64,000 bases of DNA from Hymenobacter mellowenesis (GCF_030581005.1 NZ_JAUQSX010000009.1:124001-188000), one strand, 5' to 3'; numbered from the stretch's first letter, positions 34,598 through 43,698 are shown. Numbers and translations are program-made. Notes: a model not told the origin generated them from the sequence alone.

Positions 34598-35644
34598 TCA
34601 AGCCGCTAGCCCCGCCAGCGCAGCTTCCACGCGCGCCAGCCCGGCATCGTCCACGTCCAGGTGCGTCACGAAGCGAATCCACTGCGGCCCGAAGCTGCTG
34701 GCCCGAATGCCGTGCCGCTCCAGCGCGGCCAGAAATTCGGCGGCTGGCTGCGTGTCATCGAGCCGGAAAATGACGAGGTTGGTTTCCGGGTTCAACACCT
34801 CGGCCACGTAGGGCTGGGCGCGCAGAGCCTCGGCCAGGCGGGCGGCGCGGCGGTGGTCGTCGGCTAGGCGCGCCACGTTGTTTTCGAGAGCGTAAATGCC
34901 CGCCGCCGCCAAGAAGCCGGCCTGCCGCCAGCCCCCGCCCATCACCTTGCGGATGCGCTTGCACTTCTTGATAAACGCCGCCGAGCCCAGCAGCACCGAG
35001 CCCACCGGCGTGCCCAGCCCCTTGCTCAAACACACCGAAATCGAGTCGAACAGCTGCCCATAGTCCTCGCTGCGCTGACCCGTCGCTACCAGCGCATTGA
35101 AAATGCGCGCCCCATCGAGGTGCCGCGCAATGCCGTGCCGCTGCGCCACCTCGCTGATGGCCCGCAAATCGTCCAGCGCGTAGCAACTGCCGCCGCCGCG
35201 GTTGTGGGTATTTTCGAGGCACACCAGGCGCGTGGTGGGGTAATGCACGTTTTCGGGCCGGATGGCGGCCTCCACCTGCGCGGCCGTGAGGCGGCCCCGC
35301 TCGCCCGGCAGCAGCGCCACGCTCGCGCCGGAATGAAACGCAATGCCGCCCACTTCCCACAGATACACGTGGGCCGTTTGCTCGCAAATCACCTCGCTCA
35401 GCGGCTCGGTGTGGGCCTTGATGGCAATCTGGTTGGTCATAGTGCCCGAGGGGCAGAACAGGCCGGCTTCGAGCCCGAAGCGGGCGGCGGCCATTTCCTC
35501 CAGGCGTCGCACGGTGGGGTCTTCCTCGTACACGTCGTCGCCTACCGGAGCGGCCATCATGGCGGCCAGCATGGCCGGCGTGGGCTTGGTCACAGTATCG
35601 GAACGCAGGTCGATGACGGGCGGCGTGGAGTTTTCAGTGGTCAT
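34598..35644 (-). CDS. low-specificity threonine aldolase
   Basis: 348 residues; cleaves L-threonine/allo-threonine to glycine and acetaldehyde. The family opening [16 protein letters not shown] and the [11 protein letters not shown] block are present, and the PLP lysine is K208 in [11 protein letters not shown]. The start is the ATG at 35644; the longer frame to 35782 spans the promoter. The -7 box is 83 nt upstream. Confidence 0.94.
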   Translation of the reverse strand: MTTENSTPPVIDLRSDTVTKPTPAMLAAMMAAPVGDDVYEEDPTVRRLEEMAAARFGLEAGLFCPSGTMTNQIAIKAHTEPLSEVICEQTAHVYLWEVGGIAFHSGASVALLPGERGRLTAAQVEAAIRPENVHYPTTRLVCLENTHNRGGGSCYALDDLRAISEVAQRHGIARHLDGARIFNALVATGQRSEDYGQLFDSISVCLSKGLGTPVGSVLLGSAAFIKKCKRIRKVMGGGWRQAGFLAAAGIYALENNVARLADDHRRAARLAEALRAQPYVAEVLNPETNLVIFRLDDTQPAAEFLAALERHGIRASSFGPQWIRFVTHLDVDDAGLARVEAALAGLAA

Positions 35645-35727
35645 GGCAAACAGGTCGAAAATCAAAGGAGAAAAGCAGAAAGCGGGCCCTGCTACCGCCC
35701 TGCGGTACTGCCCTAGGCCCTTGGCAA

Positions 35728-35735
35728 CAAAAGTA
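35728..35735 (-). promoter_or_regulatory. -7 promoter box TACTTTTG for the threonine aldolase gene
   Basis: Full consensus on the minus strand, back to back with the promoter of the plus-strand gene at 35877. Confidence 0.6.
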
Positions 35736-35803
35736 GCCCCCGAAACGAGGCTTCGGCCGGCCTGCGCCAAAAGCACAGTCATTCAGCAAAATGACTCGTG
35801 GGC

Positions 35804-35834
35804 TTGCACTTTCAAAATGAAAGCCCTACTTTTG
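35804..35834 (+). promoter_or_regulatory. full Bacteroidetes-type promoter for the gene at 35877
   Basis: TTG (35804-35806), 20-nt spacer, TACTTTTG (35827-35834). Confidence 0.78.
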
Positions 35835-35876
35835 CCCTCCGTTTCGTAAGCCCTAGACTCTAATCATTCCGGCCCC

Positions 35877-36158
35877 ATGACCGTTACCCGCCTCAAGCGC
35901 AAGCACCGCAAGAACATTGCCCGTGCCAACAACAAGCAGCACATCATCAAGGAATTGCTCCGCACGCCCGTTCTCAAGAACGTGGACATCGAAGAGCTGA
36001 AGTCGCGCTTCACCGCCAACGGCGGCGCCGCTGCTCCTGCTGCTAAAACCACCACTGCTGCCAACGCTGCTGCTTTCGACGACGCCGAAGCCGTAACCAA
36101 GCCGGTGAACGAAGACGGCCAGGAAGGCGAGCACCCCAAGCCCGAAATCGCGCTGTAA
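35877..36158 (+). CDS. small basic protein with acidic tail, 93 aa
   Basis: Residues 1-25 are very basic (RLKRKHRKNIARANNKQ) and predicted helical, followed by KELLRTPVLKNVDIEELKSRF, a linker rich in Ala and Thr, and an acidic tail. The clean -33/-7 promoter and a terminator-like hairpin after the stop show a real single-gene unit. The basic N terminus suggests nucleic acid or ribosome binding. No family name recognised; similar proteins are common in the phylum as far as I recall. Confidence 0.75.
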   Translation: MTVTRLKRKHRKNIARANNKQHIIKELLRTPVLKNVDIEELKSRFTANGGAAAPAAKTTTAANAAAFDDAEAVTKPVNEDGQEGEHPKPEIAL

Positions 36159-36200
36159 TTCCTCGCTGCGGCCCCGTGCCGGCAGCTTTCGGTTTCCACG

Positions 36201-36233
36201 AGCCCCGTTACCTGTTTTGCAGGTGGCGGGGCT
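36201..36233 (+). terminator. probable intrinsic terminator
   Basis: AGCCCCG...CCTG stem with one mismatch and a TTTTG loop, T-rich tail. Confidence 0.6.
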
Positions 36234-36263
36234 TGTTGGTTTTGTCACGGGTCATGTCGAGCG

Positions 36264-36367
36264 AACGTCATGTCGAACTTGCCGAGACATCTCATGTGCC
36301 GAAGTAATCCTTTCGATTAGATTTAGTGGTGGCACGCGAGATGTCTCGGCAAGCTCGACATGACGTT
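36264..36367. repeat. AACGTCATG-family palindromic element, copy 10, with an extra left-end fragment
   Basis: Complete element of the TCGAGCTTGCCGAGACATCTCGCG subtype. A further partial left end (GTCATGTCGAGCG) precedes it at 36251-36263, so two ends lie in tandem. Between convergent genes. Confidence 0.88.
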
Positions 36368-36369
36368 TT

Positions 36370-36873
36370 TCAACCGGCCCGCTTGCCCAGCTCCACGGCC
36401 TGCAAATCCACCACCTTGCCATTATCGACGCCGAAGCGCAGCAGCGTGCGCACCTGGTGGAAGCCGTGCCGCCCGGCCGCTCCGGGGTTGAGGTGAAGCA
36501 GGCCGAGCTTCTTGTCCGGCATCACCCGCAGAATGTGCGAATGGCCGGTGATGAACAGGCCCGGCCGGGCCTCGGCTAGCAAGGGCCGGGCAGCCGGCGC
36601 GTAGTGGCCGGGGTAGCCACCGATATGCGTCATCAGCACGCGAAGACCTTCAACTTCAAAGTCTTGCACCAGCGGTTGGGTGCGGCGCACGTCCGTGCCG
36701 TCGATATTACCGTACACGCCCCGAAAGCGCGGCGCCAGGGCCTGCAATTCGTCCACCACGCGGGCATCGCCGAAATCGCCGGCGTGCCAGATTTCGTCGC
36801 AGCCGCGCAGATGATGCGCGATTCGTTCGTCGAGGTAGCCGTGGGTGTCGGAAAGTAGGCCGATGCGTGTCAT
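36370..36873 (-). CDS. YfcE/MJ0936-family metallophosphodiesterase
   Basis: 167 residues. The metal-binding motifs are LLSDTHG, AGDFGD, GNID and GHSH near residue 110. Members hydrolyse phosphodiesters with Mn or similar metals; the physiological substrate is unknown. A CATCTTTG box ends four nucleotides before the ATG. Confidence 0.92.
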   Translation of the reverse strand: MTRIGLLSDTHGYLDERIAHHLRGCDEIWHAGDFGDARVVDELQALAPRFRGVYGNIDGTDVRRTQPLVQDFEVEGLRVLMTHIGGYPGHYAPAARPLLAEARPGLFITGHSHILRVMPDKKLGLLHLNPGAAGRHGFHQVRTLLRFGVDNGKVVDLQAVELGKRAG

Positions 36874-36877
36874 GGCA

Positions 36878-36885
36878 CAAAGATG
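36878..36885 (-). promoter_or_regulatory. -7-like box CATCTTTG
   Basis: One mismatch from TAnnTTTG, ending 4 nt before the ATG at 36873; same geometry as at menC, menE and the DinB-like gene. Confidence 0.4.
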
Positions 36886-37009
36886 CGGCCGCCCGGCAAA
36901 TCGGCCCGGCCCCGTATCTTGCGCCCGCTGCCCAGAGCACCATTCTCAATTCTTTCTTGATTTCGGCGGCCCCGTTGCCCGTTATCGTTTCCCCAAGCCG
37001 CTTTTTCCG

Positions 37010-37714
37010 ATGAATATTTTCATCAACGACATCCCGCTGGTTATCAAAAAACTCAGCGAAAAAGTATACAAGCACAAGTTCGACCTCATTCTGAGCCCCG
37101 ACGACGATTTTACGTCGAAGGACCTGATTGGCGACGTGCTGGTGAAGGACGCCGGCCCGCTCTTCATCGACCGCCTGCTGCGCCTTATGGAAGTGAAAAA
37201 GCTCAAGAAGCTGAAATCGCTGACCATGCTGGTGAAAAAGAAAAAGCACCTCATCCTGCACCTCAAAGACCAGTTTAAAATCGCCAAGGCCGGCGGCGGA
37301 CTAGTGGTGAAGGGCGACCAGGTGCTCATGATTTACCGCCTCGGCAAGTGGGACCTGCCCAAGGGCAAGCTCAAGAGCGACGAGGACCAGGCCGCTGGCG
37401 CTCTGCGCGAAGTGGAGGAGGAAACCAACATCAAGCTCGAGCTGGGCGAAGCCCTGCCCAGCACCTGGCACAGCTACGCCTACAAGGGCAACAAAATGCT
37501 GAAGAAAACCAGTTGGTTCCTGATGAAGTGCCTCGACGACAGCCTGATGAAGCCACAGACCGAGGAGTACATCGAGGAAGTGCGTTGGATGTCGCCGCAG
37601 GAGGCGCTGGCCAAATTGGAAGATTCGTACGCTTCCATTGCCCTCGTGGTGCGGCACTACCTGAGTGAGATGGCCGGCAAGCCCGCCAAAGAGACGCCCG
37701 CCGCCGGCAAATAA
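37010..37714 (+). CDS. NUDIX hydrolase with N-terminal extension
   Basis: 234 residues from the ATG at 37010. A Lys-rich N-terminal region of about 85 residues precedes the NUDIX box, read as GALREVEEETNIKLELG near 125-141, within WDLPKGKLKSDEDQAAGALREV. The N-terminal region (LTMLVKKKKHLILHL) has no recognised domain but is usual for this Bacteroidetes subgroup. Nucleoside diphosphate-X substrate unknown. Divergent from the phosphodiesterase gene. Confidence 0.9.
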   Translation: MNIFINDIPLVIKKLSEKVYKHKFDLILSPDDDFTSKDLIGDVLVKDAGPLFIDRLLRLMEVKKLKKLKSLTMLVKKKKHLILHLKDQFKIAKAGGGLVVKGDQVLMIYRLGKWDLPKGKLKSDEDQAAGALREVEEETNIKLELGEALPSTWHSYAYKGNKMLKKTSWFLMKCLDDSLMKPQTEEYIEEVRWMSPQEALAKLEDSYASIALVVRHYLSEMAGKPAKETPAAGK

Positions 37715-37734
37715 ATAGCGTTATATTGCGGTCT

Positions 37735-38226
37735 ATGCGACCGATTCTGGCAGGAGTGGTAGTGACAGTGGCGGCATTGGGCCTGAGCGCGTGCTCGGGG
37801 GCGCACGAGCGCGCGCGCGAGCACGCCGGCACCCGCACTGCCCCGCCCGGCCGCCCCACGGCCGGCGTCGATGTGCCGTCGCTGCTCAACTTATCGTTCG
37901 ATGAAATGAGCCAGCGGGTAGGGCCGTCGCAGCCCCTGCCCGTGGGCTTTTCCGACCCCACGGTAGCCCCACTGCCCCAACACAACGCGCCCCTCGATTC
38001 GATGGCCCTGTTTCGGCGCAGCGGGGTGGCGCTGGTGGTGGCGTATGATTACAAAACGCGCCATGTGAACGACCTGCTGCTGCTAGGCAGCAACGAAAAC
38101 GACCTCATGAGCCGGGCCCATTTGCAACTGGGCGCCGACCGCTACCTGGTACTGCCCGTGTTTCAGGCGCACCAACCCACCCAACTCATGGGCCTGCGGG
38201 TGCTCACCACCGGCCTCAATCAGTAA
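37735..38226 (+). CDS. lipoprotein of unknown function, 163 aa
   Basis: The signal peptide ends in the lipobox GLSAC. The mature protein is soluble, with a Pro-rich first part and the pattern LLNLSFDEMSQRVGPSQPLP, resembling a small outer-membrane-assembly-type repeat. No family assigned. The start is the ATG at 37735; a TTG three codons earlier is less likely. It ends 11 nt before the convergent coaD gene. Confidence 0.65.
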   Translation: MRPILAGVVVTVAALGLSACSGAHERAREHAGTRTAPPGRPTAGVDVPSLLNLSFDEMSQRVGPSQPLPVGFSDPTVAPLPQHNAPLDSMALFRRSGVALVVAYDYKTRHVNDLLLLGSNENDLMSRAHLQLGADRYLVLPVFQAHQPTQLMGLRVLTTGLNQ

Positions 38227-38237
38227 GCAACTGCCGC

Positions 38238-38705
38238 TTACGATGCCAATGGCGGCAACGGATAGGGCAGAAACGCATCCACATTGCCGCCGTAGCGGTG
38301 AATGTCCCGGATGATGGTGCTGCTGACGGCCCCCAACGCCGGCGAAGTGAGCAAAAACACTGTTTCCAGGCCGGGGTTGACGTGCTCGTTGCCGAAGGCA
38401 ATGGGCTTCTCGTACTCAAAATCGGGGCTGTTGCGCAGGCCGCGCAGCAAAAAACGGGCGCCCACCTCGCGGGCAAACTCCGCCGTGAGCCCCTTGAAGG
38501 TACGCACCGACACCCGCGGCTCATCCCGAAACACTTCGGCCAGCAGGGCTACCATCTGCTCGATGGGCAGGTAGCGCTGCTTGCTGCTGTTGGTGCCAAT
38601 GGCCACGACTACCTCATCAAACAGCACCGCTCCACGCCGCACAATATCAAGGTGCCCATTGGTGAAAGGGTCGAATGAACCGGGAAAAAGCGCAATGCGG
38701 GGCAT
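38238..38705 (-). CDS. coaD: phosphopantetheine adenylyltransferase CoaD
   Basis: 155 residues; adds AMP to 4'-phosphopantetheine in coenzyme A synthesis. The nucleotidyltransferase motif GSFDPFTNGHLDI is at 9-21, KGLTAEFAREVGA and LRGLRNSPDFEYE form the substrate site, and the C-terminal SSTIIRDI motif is present. It follows the DUF3822 gene, a gene order often seen in Bacteroidetes. Confidence 0.97.
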   Translation of the reverse strand: MPRIALFPGSFDPFTNGHLDIVRRGAVLFDEVVVAIGTNSSKQRYLPIEQMVALLAEVFRDEPRVSVRTFKGLTAEFAREVGARFLLRGLRNSPDFEYEKPIAFGNEHVNPGLETVFLLTSPALGAVSSTIIRDIHRYGGNVDAFLPYPLPPLAS

Positions 38706-38712
38706 AGGCGTT

Positions 38713-38784
38713 TTATAAATTATGAGTTATTAATTATCAGCTATTGAGCGTTTGAGCGGTACTATTAATTCATAATTAACAAAA
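38713..38784. repeat. AT-rich inverted array of AATTATGAATTA-like units
   Basis: Left arm AATTATGAGTTATTAATTAT, right arm ATTAATTCATAATTAAC, loosely complementary, between coaD and DUF3822. The DUF3822 stop codon lies within it. Confidence 0.6.
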
Positions 38785-39645
38785 GTGCAGGCTGAACAGG
38801 TCGAAGTAGCGGTACTCGAAGACGTCGTTGAGGCGGTAGCTGTATTGCACGTTGCCGGGCCGAACGCCGAAGCGCACGTTGCGCACGTAGGTGCGGAGTA
38901 AACTGAAAATGGCGGAGTCGGGCATTAGCTCGCCCCACACAGTCACTTCGTCTTCGTCAGGGTTGAGCCCGAGTTCCTGCATCACCAGAATGGTGTAGTA
39001 CACCACGTCCTCGGCCGTGGAGCAGGGGAACACGTTGCAATACTCCAGGTGCTGGCCCAGCACCACCAGCGTCAGCTCCTGCGGGCCAGGGTTGAGGTAG
39101 AGTCGGCGGGGCGGGGCCGCCCCGCGCTGGTGCACCAGCCCGGCCAGCAGGGCGCTGGTGTGGTGCAGCAGGCGGCCGCTGGCGCCGTGCGTGGCGCTCA
39201 GCCAGCCGGCCAGGGCCGCGTCGGCGGCAAACACGTTCACCAGCTCCAGGCCCGGGTGGGTGGTGTGGCGCACGGTTTCCCAGGGGGTGGGGGTATGGTG
39301 CAGGCGTAGTGTGGCTTCCTCATCGCCGGCCCGGAACAGGGGTGCCGGCAGCAGCGTGAAGGCGCGGCCCGTGACGGCGAGGCGCACGGCGTTCCAGCTC
39401 CGTTGGCTCAGAAAATCGTGCTGGGCGGCCAATGCGGGCAGGCCGCCCGGGGGCAGCGGATGCTCTTCCAGTACCACAAATTTGTTGCGCTCAACATCGG
39501 CGGCCGCTAGTTGCAGGCGGGTGGGGCTGGCTAGCAGGTAAAGGTTGTAAGCCCCCGGATTGGTTGGGTCGAAGGTTTCGTCCCGCAGGCGCAACTGCGC
39601 GTTGGCGGCTGGAACAGAAGAAGCAGAGGCAGTGGAAGCGGACAC
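38776..39645 (-). CDS. DUF3822 family protein
   Basis: 289 residues. The sequence shows an actin-like ATPase-fold pattern: an N-terminal VERNKFVVLEE strand, LYLNPGPQELTLVVLG, and a C-terminal repeat of the fold, ending YRYFDLFSLHFC. DUF3822 genes usually sit beside coaD and an rRNA methyltransferase gene in Bacteroidetes; here coaD follows. Function unknown. Confidence 0.82.
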   Translation of the reverse strand: MSASTASASSVPAANAQLRLRDETFDPTNPGAYNLYLLASPTRLQLAAADVERNKFVVLEEHPLPPGGLPALAAQHDFLSQRSWNAVRLAVTGRAFTLLPAPLFRAGDEEATLRLHHTPTPWETVRHTTHPGLELVNVFAADAALAGWLSATHGASGRLLHHTSALLAGLVHQRGAAPPRRLYLNPGPQELTLVVLGQHLEYCNVFPCSTAEDVVYYTILVMQELGLNPDEDEVTVWGELMPDSAIFSLLRTYVRNVRFGVRPGNVQYSYRLNDVFEYRYFDLFSLHFC

Positions 39646-39705
39646 GAATTCGAGGCGGATGGGCCCGAAGATAACGCTTCGCTGAATTTAATGGGAAGCC
39701 ATGGA

Positions 39706-39808
39706 AACGTTATGTTGAGCTTGCCGAGACATCTCGCGTGCCGGAGTAATCCAAGCGAAAGGTCTACTTCAGCACGCGAGATGCTTCGACTACGCTCAGC
39801 ATGACGTT
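39706..39808. repeat. AACGTCATG-family palindromic element, copy 11 (chimeric arms)
   Basis: Left arm TTGAGCTTGCCGAGACAT, right arm complement of CTGAGCGTAGTCGAAGCAT: two subtypes joined in one element, so the inner stem is mismatched. Confidence 0.85.
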
Positions 39809-39830
39809 CTTCCGGCGCACGCCTCACTGC

Positions 39831-40337
39831 TCACTTCACAAAATGAACCTGCGGCACAAACACGTCGTCGGGGCTGAGCAAATGCTGTAGTACCGGATGC
39901 ACCCGAGCGGGGGGAATTTGCTGGAGCTGGCGCGGGGTAAGCCAGGCCAGTTCCGTGAGCAATTGCTGGTCGGGGGTGTGTTCGGGGTCGTGGCCGAGCT
40001 GGGGCTGGCTGGCGTCTTCGGCAATGACTTCAAAGAACAGCTCCAGCGCCTGCAGCTGGTTGGTGCTGAACTCGTGCAGGTGCAGAAAACGGCCAACCTG
40101 CACCGTCAACCCGGTTTCCTCGCGAAACTCCCGAACCAGGGCGGCCCGAATGCTTTCGCCAAACTGCCATCCGCCCCCCGGCGGCGACCAGAACGGGGCT
40201 TCCGCCGGCAGCAGGCCGCGGTGGGCCGCCAGCAGTAGCGCGCCATCGCGCAGGAGCACTCCGCCGACGCGCACCCGCACCTTGCCCGAATACGCGGCCA
40301 GCAGGGCCTCAGAATCAGGAGTATTGAAATCGGTCAT
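39831..40337 (-). CDS. NUDIX hydrolase
   Basis: 168 residues from the ATG at 40337. The Nudix box is WSPPGGGWQFGESIRAALVREFREETGL, with the usual GX5EX7REUXEE spacing. No specificity can be assigned. Upstream extension of the frame to 41033 overlaps the opposite reading of the DUF4126 gene and has no support. Confidence 0.9.
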   Translation of the reverse strand: MTDFNTPDSEALLAAYSGKVRVRVGGVLLRDGALLLAAHRGLLPAEAPFWSPPGGGWQFGESIRAALVREFREETGLTVQVGRFLHLHEFSTNQLQALELFFEVIAEDASQPQLGHDPEHTPDQQLLTELAWLTPRQLQQIPPARVHPVLQHLLSPDDVFVPQVHFVK

Positions 40338-40498
40338 GTAAGCGGGAAAGTAAAATAACGTTTGTTTTCGAGGCGCGGCAGTGGTTTCAGGGGCGGCGGG
40401 CGAGCCAGAGAAGTCGGGCACACCGCCCGGGTCGCAGAGCGTGCAAGGCAAACGTGGAGCAGCGGGCTTTGTTTTAGGCGGGAGCGGGAAAATGAAAC

Positions 40499-41095
40499 TC
40501 AGCCGTTGGCCTTGGTGGTGCGCCGCCGGACTTGCCAGCGGCGCAGGCGGCGCACCACAAACCCCAGCAGCAGGAGCACCAGCCCCGCCGCTAGCAGCGG
40601 CAGCAGCAGCGTAAGGGCCACGCCGCCAATGGCCAGCGTGTTTTCGGCCGTGGCCAGCACGGGGTTGGCCAGGCCGGCGGTGGAGGCGGTGGAGGCCCCC
40701 CGTAGCAGGGCCGTGGCCGTTTGCACCAGGCCGGCCGTGCCGCCACCCACTAGGATGCCCAGCGTCCAGCGCAGTGTAGGGTCGAGGTGGGGGAGGGCCG
40801 ACGTCATGAGAATGGTGCCGGCCACGAACGAGGCCGGCGTGGTGAGCGTGTCGAGCACATGGTCGACCACCGGAATGTAATAGCCCGCGATTTCGACCAG
40901 CGTGGCCGTAGCCAGCGTGAGCAGCGCCGCCCAGCTGCCCAGCCACACGAAGCTCGCCGCCGGCGTCAGGTAGCCAAAGTGGTAGCTCAGGCTGGCCGCC
41001 AGCAGCGGCACAAACACTCGAAACCCGCTGCACGCCGCCAGGCCCAGGCCCAGCGCGGCTGCTACCAGAAATTGCATTGCCGGAATGTGTTCCAT
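40499..41095 (-). CDS. DUF4126 membrane protein
   Basis: 198 residues with about five hydrophobic helices and a basic C terminus (RRLRRWQVRRRTTKANG). The pattern GLGLAACSGFRVFVPLLAAS near the start and DHVLDTLTTPASFVAG is typical of DUF4126. Function unknown; probably inner membrane. The start is the ATG at 41095. Confidence 0.83.
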   Translation of the reverse strand: MEHIPAMQFLVAAALGLGLAACSGFRVFVPLLAASLSYHFGYLTPAASFVWLGSWAALLTLATATLVEIAGYYIPVVDHVLDTLTTPASFVAGTILMTSALPHLDPTLRWTLGILVGGGTAGLVQTATALLRGASTASTAGLANPVLATAENTLAIGGVALTLLLPLLAAGLVLLLLGFVVRRLRRWQVRRRTTKANG

Positions 41096-41149
41096 GGGTT
41101 TGGGATGGGAAAAAGCGAGGATTAAAACGCCGGGCCCGCCCTCAACCAG

Positions 41150-41157
41150 TACCTTTG
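41150..41157 (+). promoter_or_regulatory. -7 promoter box TACCTTTG
   Basis: Full consensus on the plus strand, about 150 nt before the hotdog gene at 41308. Likely start of the 41308-43533 unit. Confidence 0.5.
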
Positions 41158-41307
41158 ACTGAAAGGACAGCAAAGTGACTCTATGTCCTGCAAATGCAGG
41201 TTTTGGGTACTCAGAAGTTCTAAGGCCTCTCGAAAAGTACAACGGGGTACAAAGCTCATTGGGTGATGTTACCGTCCGCCATTTGCAAGCAAACATAACC
41301 GATTTCC

Positions 41308-41757
41308 GTGTCCACCAATTCTTCCGTAACCTCCGCCGCTACTGCCGCCCACCCCGACCTTGAAGCCCGCATCCGCCGCAAGCTCACCGGGCAGCGCTTC
41401 ATGCACCTCATCGGGGCCGACCTGACCACCATTCTGCCCGGCCGCGTGGAGGCCGAGCTGGCCCTGGCCGAGCAGCATTTGCAGCAGCGCGGCTTCGCCC
41501 ACGGCGGCCTCATTGCCACGCTGGCCGACTTAGTGGCGGGCTTCGCGGCCGTCACGCTCGTGCCCGACAACTTCGGCGTGGTGACTTCCGACCTGAAAAT
41601 ATCGTACCTGCACCCCGGCGTGGGGAAGCAATTAAAAGCCATCGGCTGGGTGTTGAAAGCCGGGCGCCGCCTGCACTTCTGCGAAGCCGAAGTGTGGTGC
41701 GATGAGCTGCTCATTGCCAAAGCCAGCGCTACCATGGCGGTGATTGAGCCAACTTAA
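41308..41757 (+). CDS. hotdog-fold thioesterase (PaaI-like)
   Basis: 149 residues, GTG start. QRGFAHGGLIATLADLVAG holds the HGG turn and catalytic acidic residue (D) of PaaI-type thioesterases. Unlike the MenI-like protein at 6203, the acidic residue here is Asp. The substrate is an unknown acyl-CoA. It is followed closely by two plus-strand genes. Confidence 0.85.
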   Translation: MSTNSSVTSAATAAHPDLEARIRRKLTGQRFMHLIGADLTTILPGRVEAELALAEQHLQQRGFAHGGLIATLADLVAGFAAVTLVPDNFGVVTSDLKISYLHPGVGKQLKAIGWVLKAGRRLHFCEAEVWCDELLIAKASATMAVIEPT

Positions 41758-41768
41758 ACGTTTGTCCG

Positions 41769-42086
41769 ATGAGTATTTCCAAGGTTGCTGCCACGATGGC
41801 TTGGGCATGTATTGGCATTCTCCTGTTTCTAATCTTGTATGCGAATTACGATTCTTATTTTAGTGTTAATGCCAGGTTAGCAAAGAAAAACGCTAAGAAT
41901 ATCAGGGAGATAGAAGTTGGGATGGATTCTGTGCGGGTTAATCAAATTATGGGATTGCCTGTCGGTCGGTATTCAATTAAGCAAGACCATATTTTTCACT
42001 ACATCCATCAGCCGGGCACCTCGAACAGTTACCAGATTGTATTTAATGCTGCCTACCAAGTGAAAGAAGTGGGCATTATTGACTGA
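41769..42086 (+). CDS. small membrane-anchored protein with BamE/SmpA-like motif, 105 aa
   Basis: One N-terminal hydrophobic helix, then IREIEVGMDSVRVNQIMGLPVGR, which resembles the first helix-turn of SmpA/OmlA (BamE) domains. The rest of the domain is short, so the family call is tentative. The gene is markedly AT-rich beside its GC-rich neighbours and may be imported. It lies 12 nt after the hotdog gene. Confidence 0.6.
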   Translation: MSISKVAATMAWACIGILLFLILYANYDSYFSVNARLAKKNAKNIREIEVGMDSVRVNQIMGLPVGRYSIKQDHIFHYIHQPGTSNSYQIVFNAAYQVKEVGIID

Positions 42087-42102
42087 GTTCAAAAATTAAT
42101 AA

Positions 42103-43533
42103 ATGCTCACCCTCCGCACCCCCTCCGTCCGCGACTATTTCCCTTACGAACCCACCGAGGACCAAGCCCTGCTGTTCACGCAGCTCGACGCTTTTCTGAA
42201 GGACCAGCTGCCGGGGCGCAAGATTTTCGTGCTGCGCGGCTATGCCGGCACCGGCAAAACCACCGTGGTGAGCGCCCTGGTGCAGTGGCTGCACAAGCTG
42301 CAACGCAAATACACGCTGATGGCGCCCACCGGCCGCGCCGCCAAAGTGATGGCGGGCTACGCCGGCGTGCCGGCCAGCACCATCCACAAGAAAATATATC
42401 GCCAAACGTCCGGCGCGCCCTCCGAACGGCTCAACTTCCAGCGCCAGCCCAACCGGGTGGAGCAAACCCTGTACATCGTGGACGAAGCCTCTATGATTTC
42501 GGACGAGAAGGCCTTCGGTGAAAACGGTTTGCTCGATGATTTGATGGGCTTCGTATTCGAGAAAACTAGCAACAAGCTGCTGCTCATCGGCGATACGGCC
42601 CAGCTGCCGCCGGTAGGCCAGCTCCTAAGCCCGGCCTTGGACCCGGAACTGCTGGCCCACCGCTTCCGGGCCACGGTGGGCAGCGTGGAACTGCGCCAGG
42701 TGATGCGCCAGGCCCAGCAGTCGGGCATCTTGGTGAATGCCACCGAATTGCGCGAGGAGCTACGCGAGGAGGCGCCCAATATCCAGCTGCACACCAAGGG
42801 CTTCCGCGACATTTTCAAGATGGGCGGCGACAAGCTGGAGGACGGCCTGCGCTGGGCCTACCGCCAGTTCGGGCACGAAAACACCACCATCATCTGCCGC
42901 TCCAACCGCAACGCCAACCAGTACAACCAGCTCATCCGTAGAGCGTTGTTCGATGCCGAGGAGGAGATTGAGGGCGGCGACTACCTGATGGTGGTGCGCA
43001 ACAACTACTATTGGCTGCCCAAAGATTCCGAAATCGGCTTCCTGGCCAACGGCGACTTTTTGGAAATCCGCAAGGTCATCCGGCGCGAGGAGATGTACGG
43101 CTTCCACTTTGCCCGCGCCCAGGTGCGGCTGGTAGACTACCCCGACGAGCCCGAAATTGAGGTAATGCTGCTGCTCGACACGCTGCACACCGAAAGCCCG
43201 GCCCTGCCTTCGGACCGTAACAACGCGCTGTATATGGCGGTGAGCGAGGATTACGCCCACCTCAAAACCAAAGCCGAGCGCTACAAGGAAATGCGCAAAG
43301 ACCCCTACCTCAACGCCCTGCAAATCAAGTTTGCCTACGCTCTCACCTGCCACAAGGCGCAGGGCGGGCAATGGCAAGCGGTGTTTGTCGACCACGGCTT
43401 TCTGAAACCCGATGAGCCGCTGGCCGGTGAGTTTGCGCGCTGGCTCTACACGGCCATCACGCGGGCTTCGGAGCGGCTATTTTTGCTGAACTTCCAGCAG
43501 AAGCTGATTAGCGACCTCGTGGAGGAGGATTAA
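42103..43533 (+). CDS. ATP-dependent RecD-like DNA helicase
   Basis: 476 residues, superfamily 1B. Walker A GYAGTGKTT, motif Ia APTGRAAKV, Walker B IVDEASMI, motif III GDTAQLPPVG and the C-terminal LTCHKAQGGQW and YTAITRASERLFLL motifs are all present. It is shorter than RecD2 and lacks the long N-terminal domain, like other stand-alone Bacteroidetes members. Probably a 5'-3' helicase in repair. Confidence 0.93.
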   Translation: MLTLRTPSVRDYFPYEPTEDQALLFTQLDAFLKDQLPGRKIFVLRGYAGTGKTTVVSALVQWLHKLQRKYTLMAPTGRAAKVMAGYAGVPASTIHKKIYRQTSGAPSERLNFQRQPNRVEQTLYIVDEASMISDEKAFGENGLLDDLMGFVFEKTSNKLLLIGDTAQLPPVGQLLSPALDPELLAHRFRATVGSVELRQVMRQAQQSGILVNATELREELREEAPNIQLHTKGFRDIFKMGGDKLEDGLRWAYRQFGHENTTIICRSNRNANQYNQLIRRALFDAEEEIEGGDYLMVVRNNYYWLPKDSEIGFLANGDFLEIRKVIRREEMYGFHFARAQVRLVDYPDEPEIEVMLLLDTLHTESPALPSDRNNALYMAVSEDYAHLKTKAERYKEMRKDPYLNALQIKFAYALTCHKAQGGQWQAVFVDHGFLKPDEPLAGEFARWLYTAITRASERLFLLNFQQKLISDLVEED

Positions 43534-43626
43534 AATGGATTCGGCGGGTGGAATTTTAAGGCCGACGGCTTCGTTTAGCAGGCTTCACCGTTTATTCAGG
43601 TTCGGCTGGCTAGTTTGGTCGGAAAT

Positions 43627-43656
43627 TTGTGAGTGCGTCCGAAAGCACTAAATTTG
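43627..43656 (+). promoter_or_regulatory. full Bacteroidetes-type promoter for the DUF1573 gene
   Basis: TTG (43627-43629), 19-nt spacer, TAAATTTG (43649-43656). Confidence 0.78.
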
Positions 43657-43698
43657 TTAAAACCCAACGCTCATCAACGTTTCCCCTCTTTGAATTTT

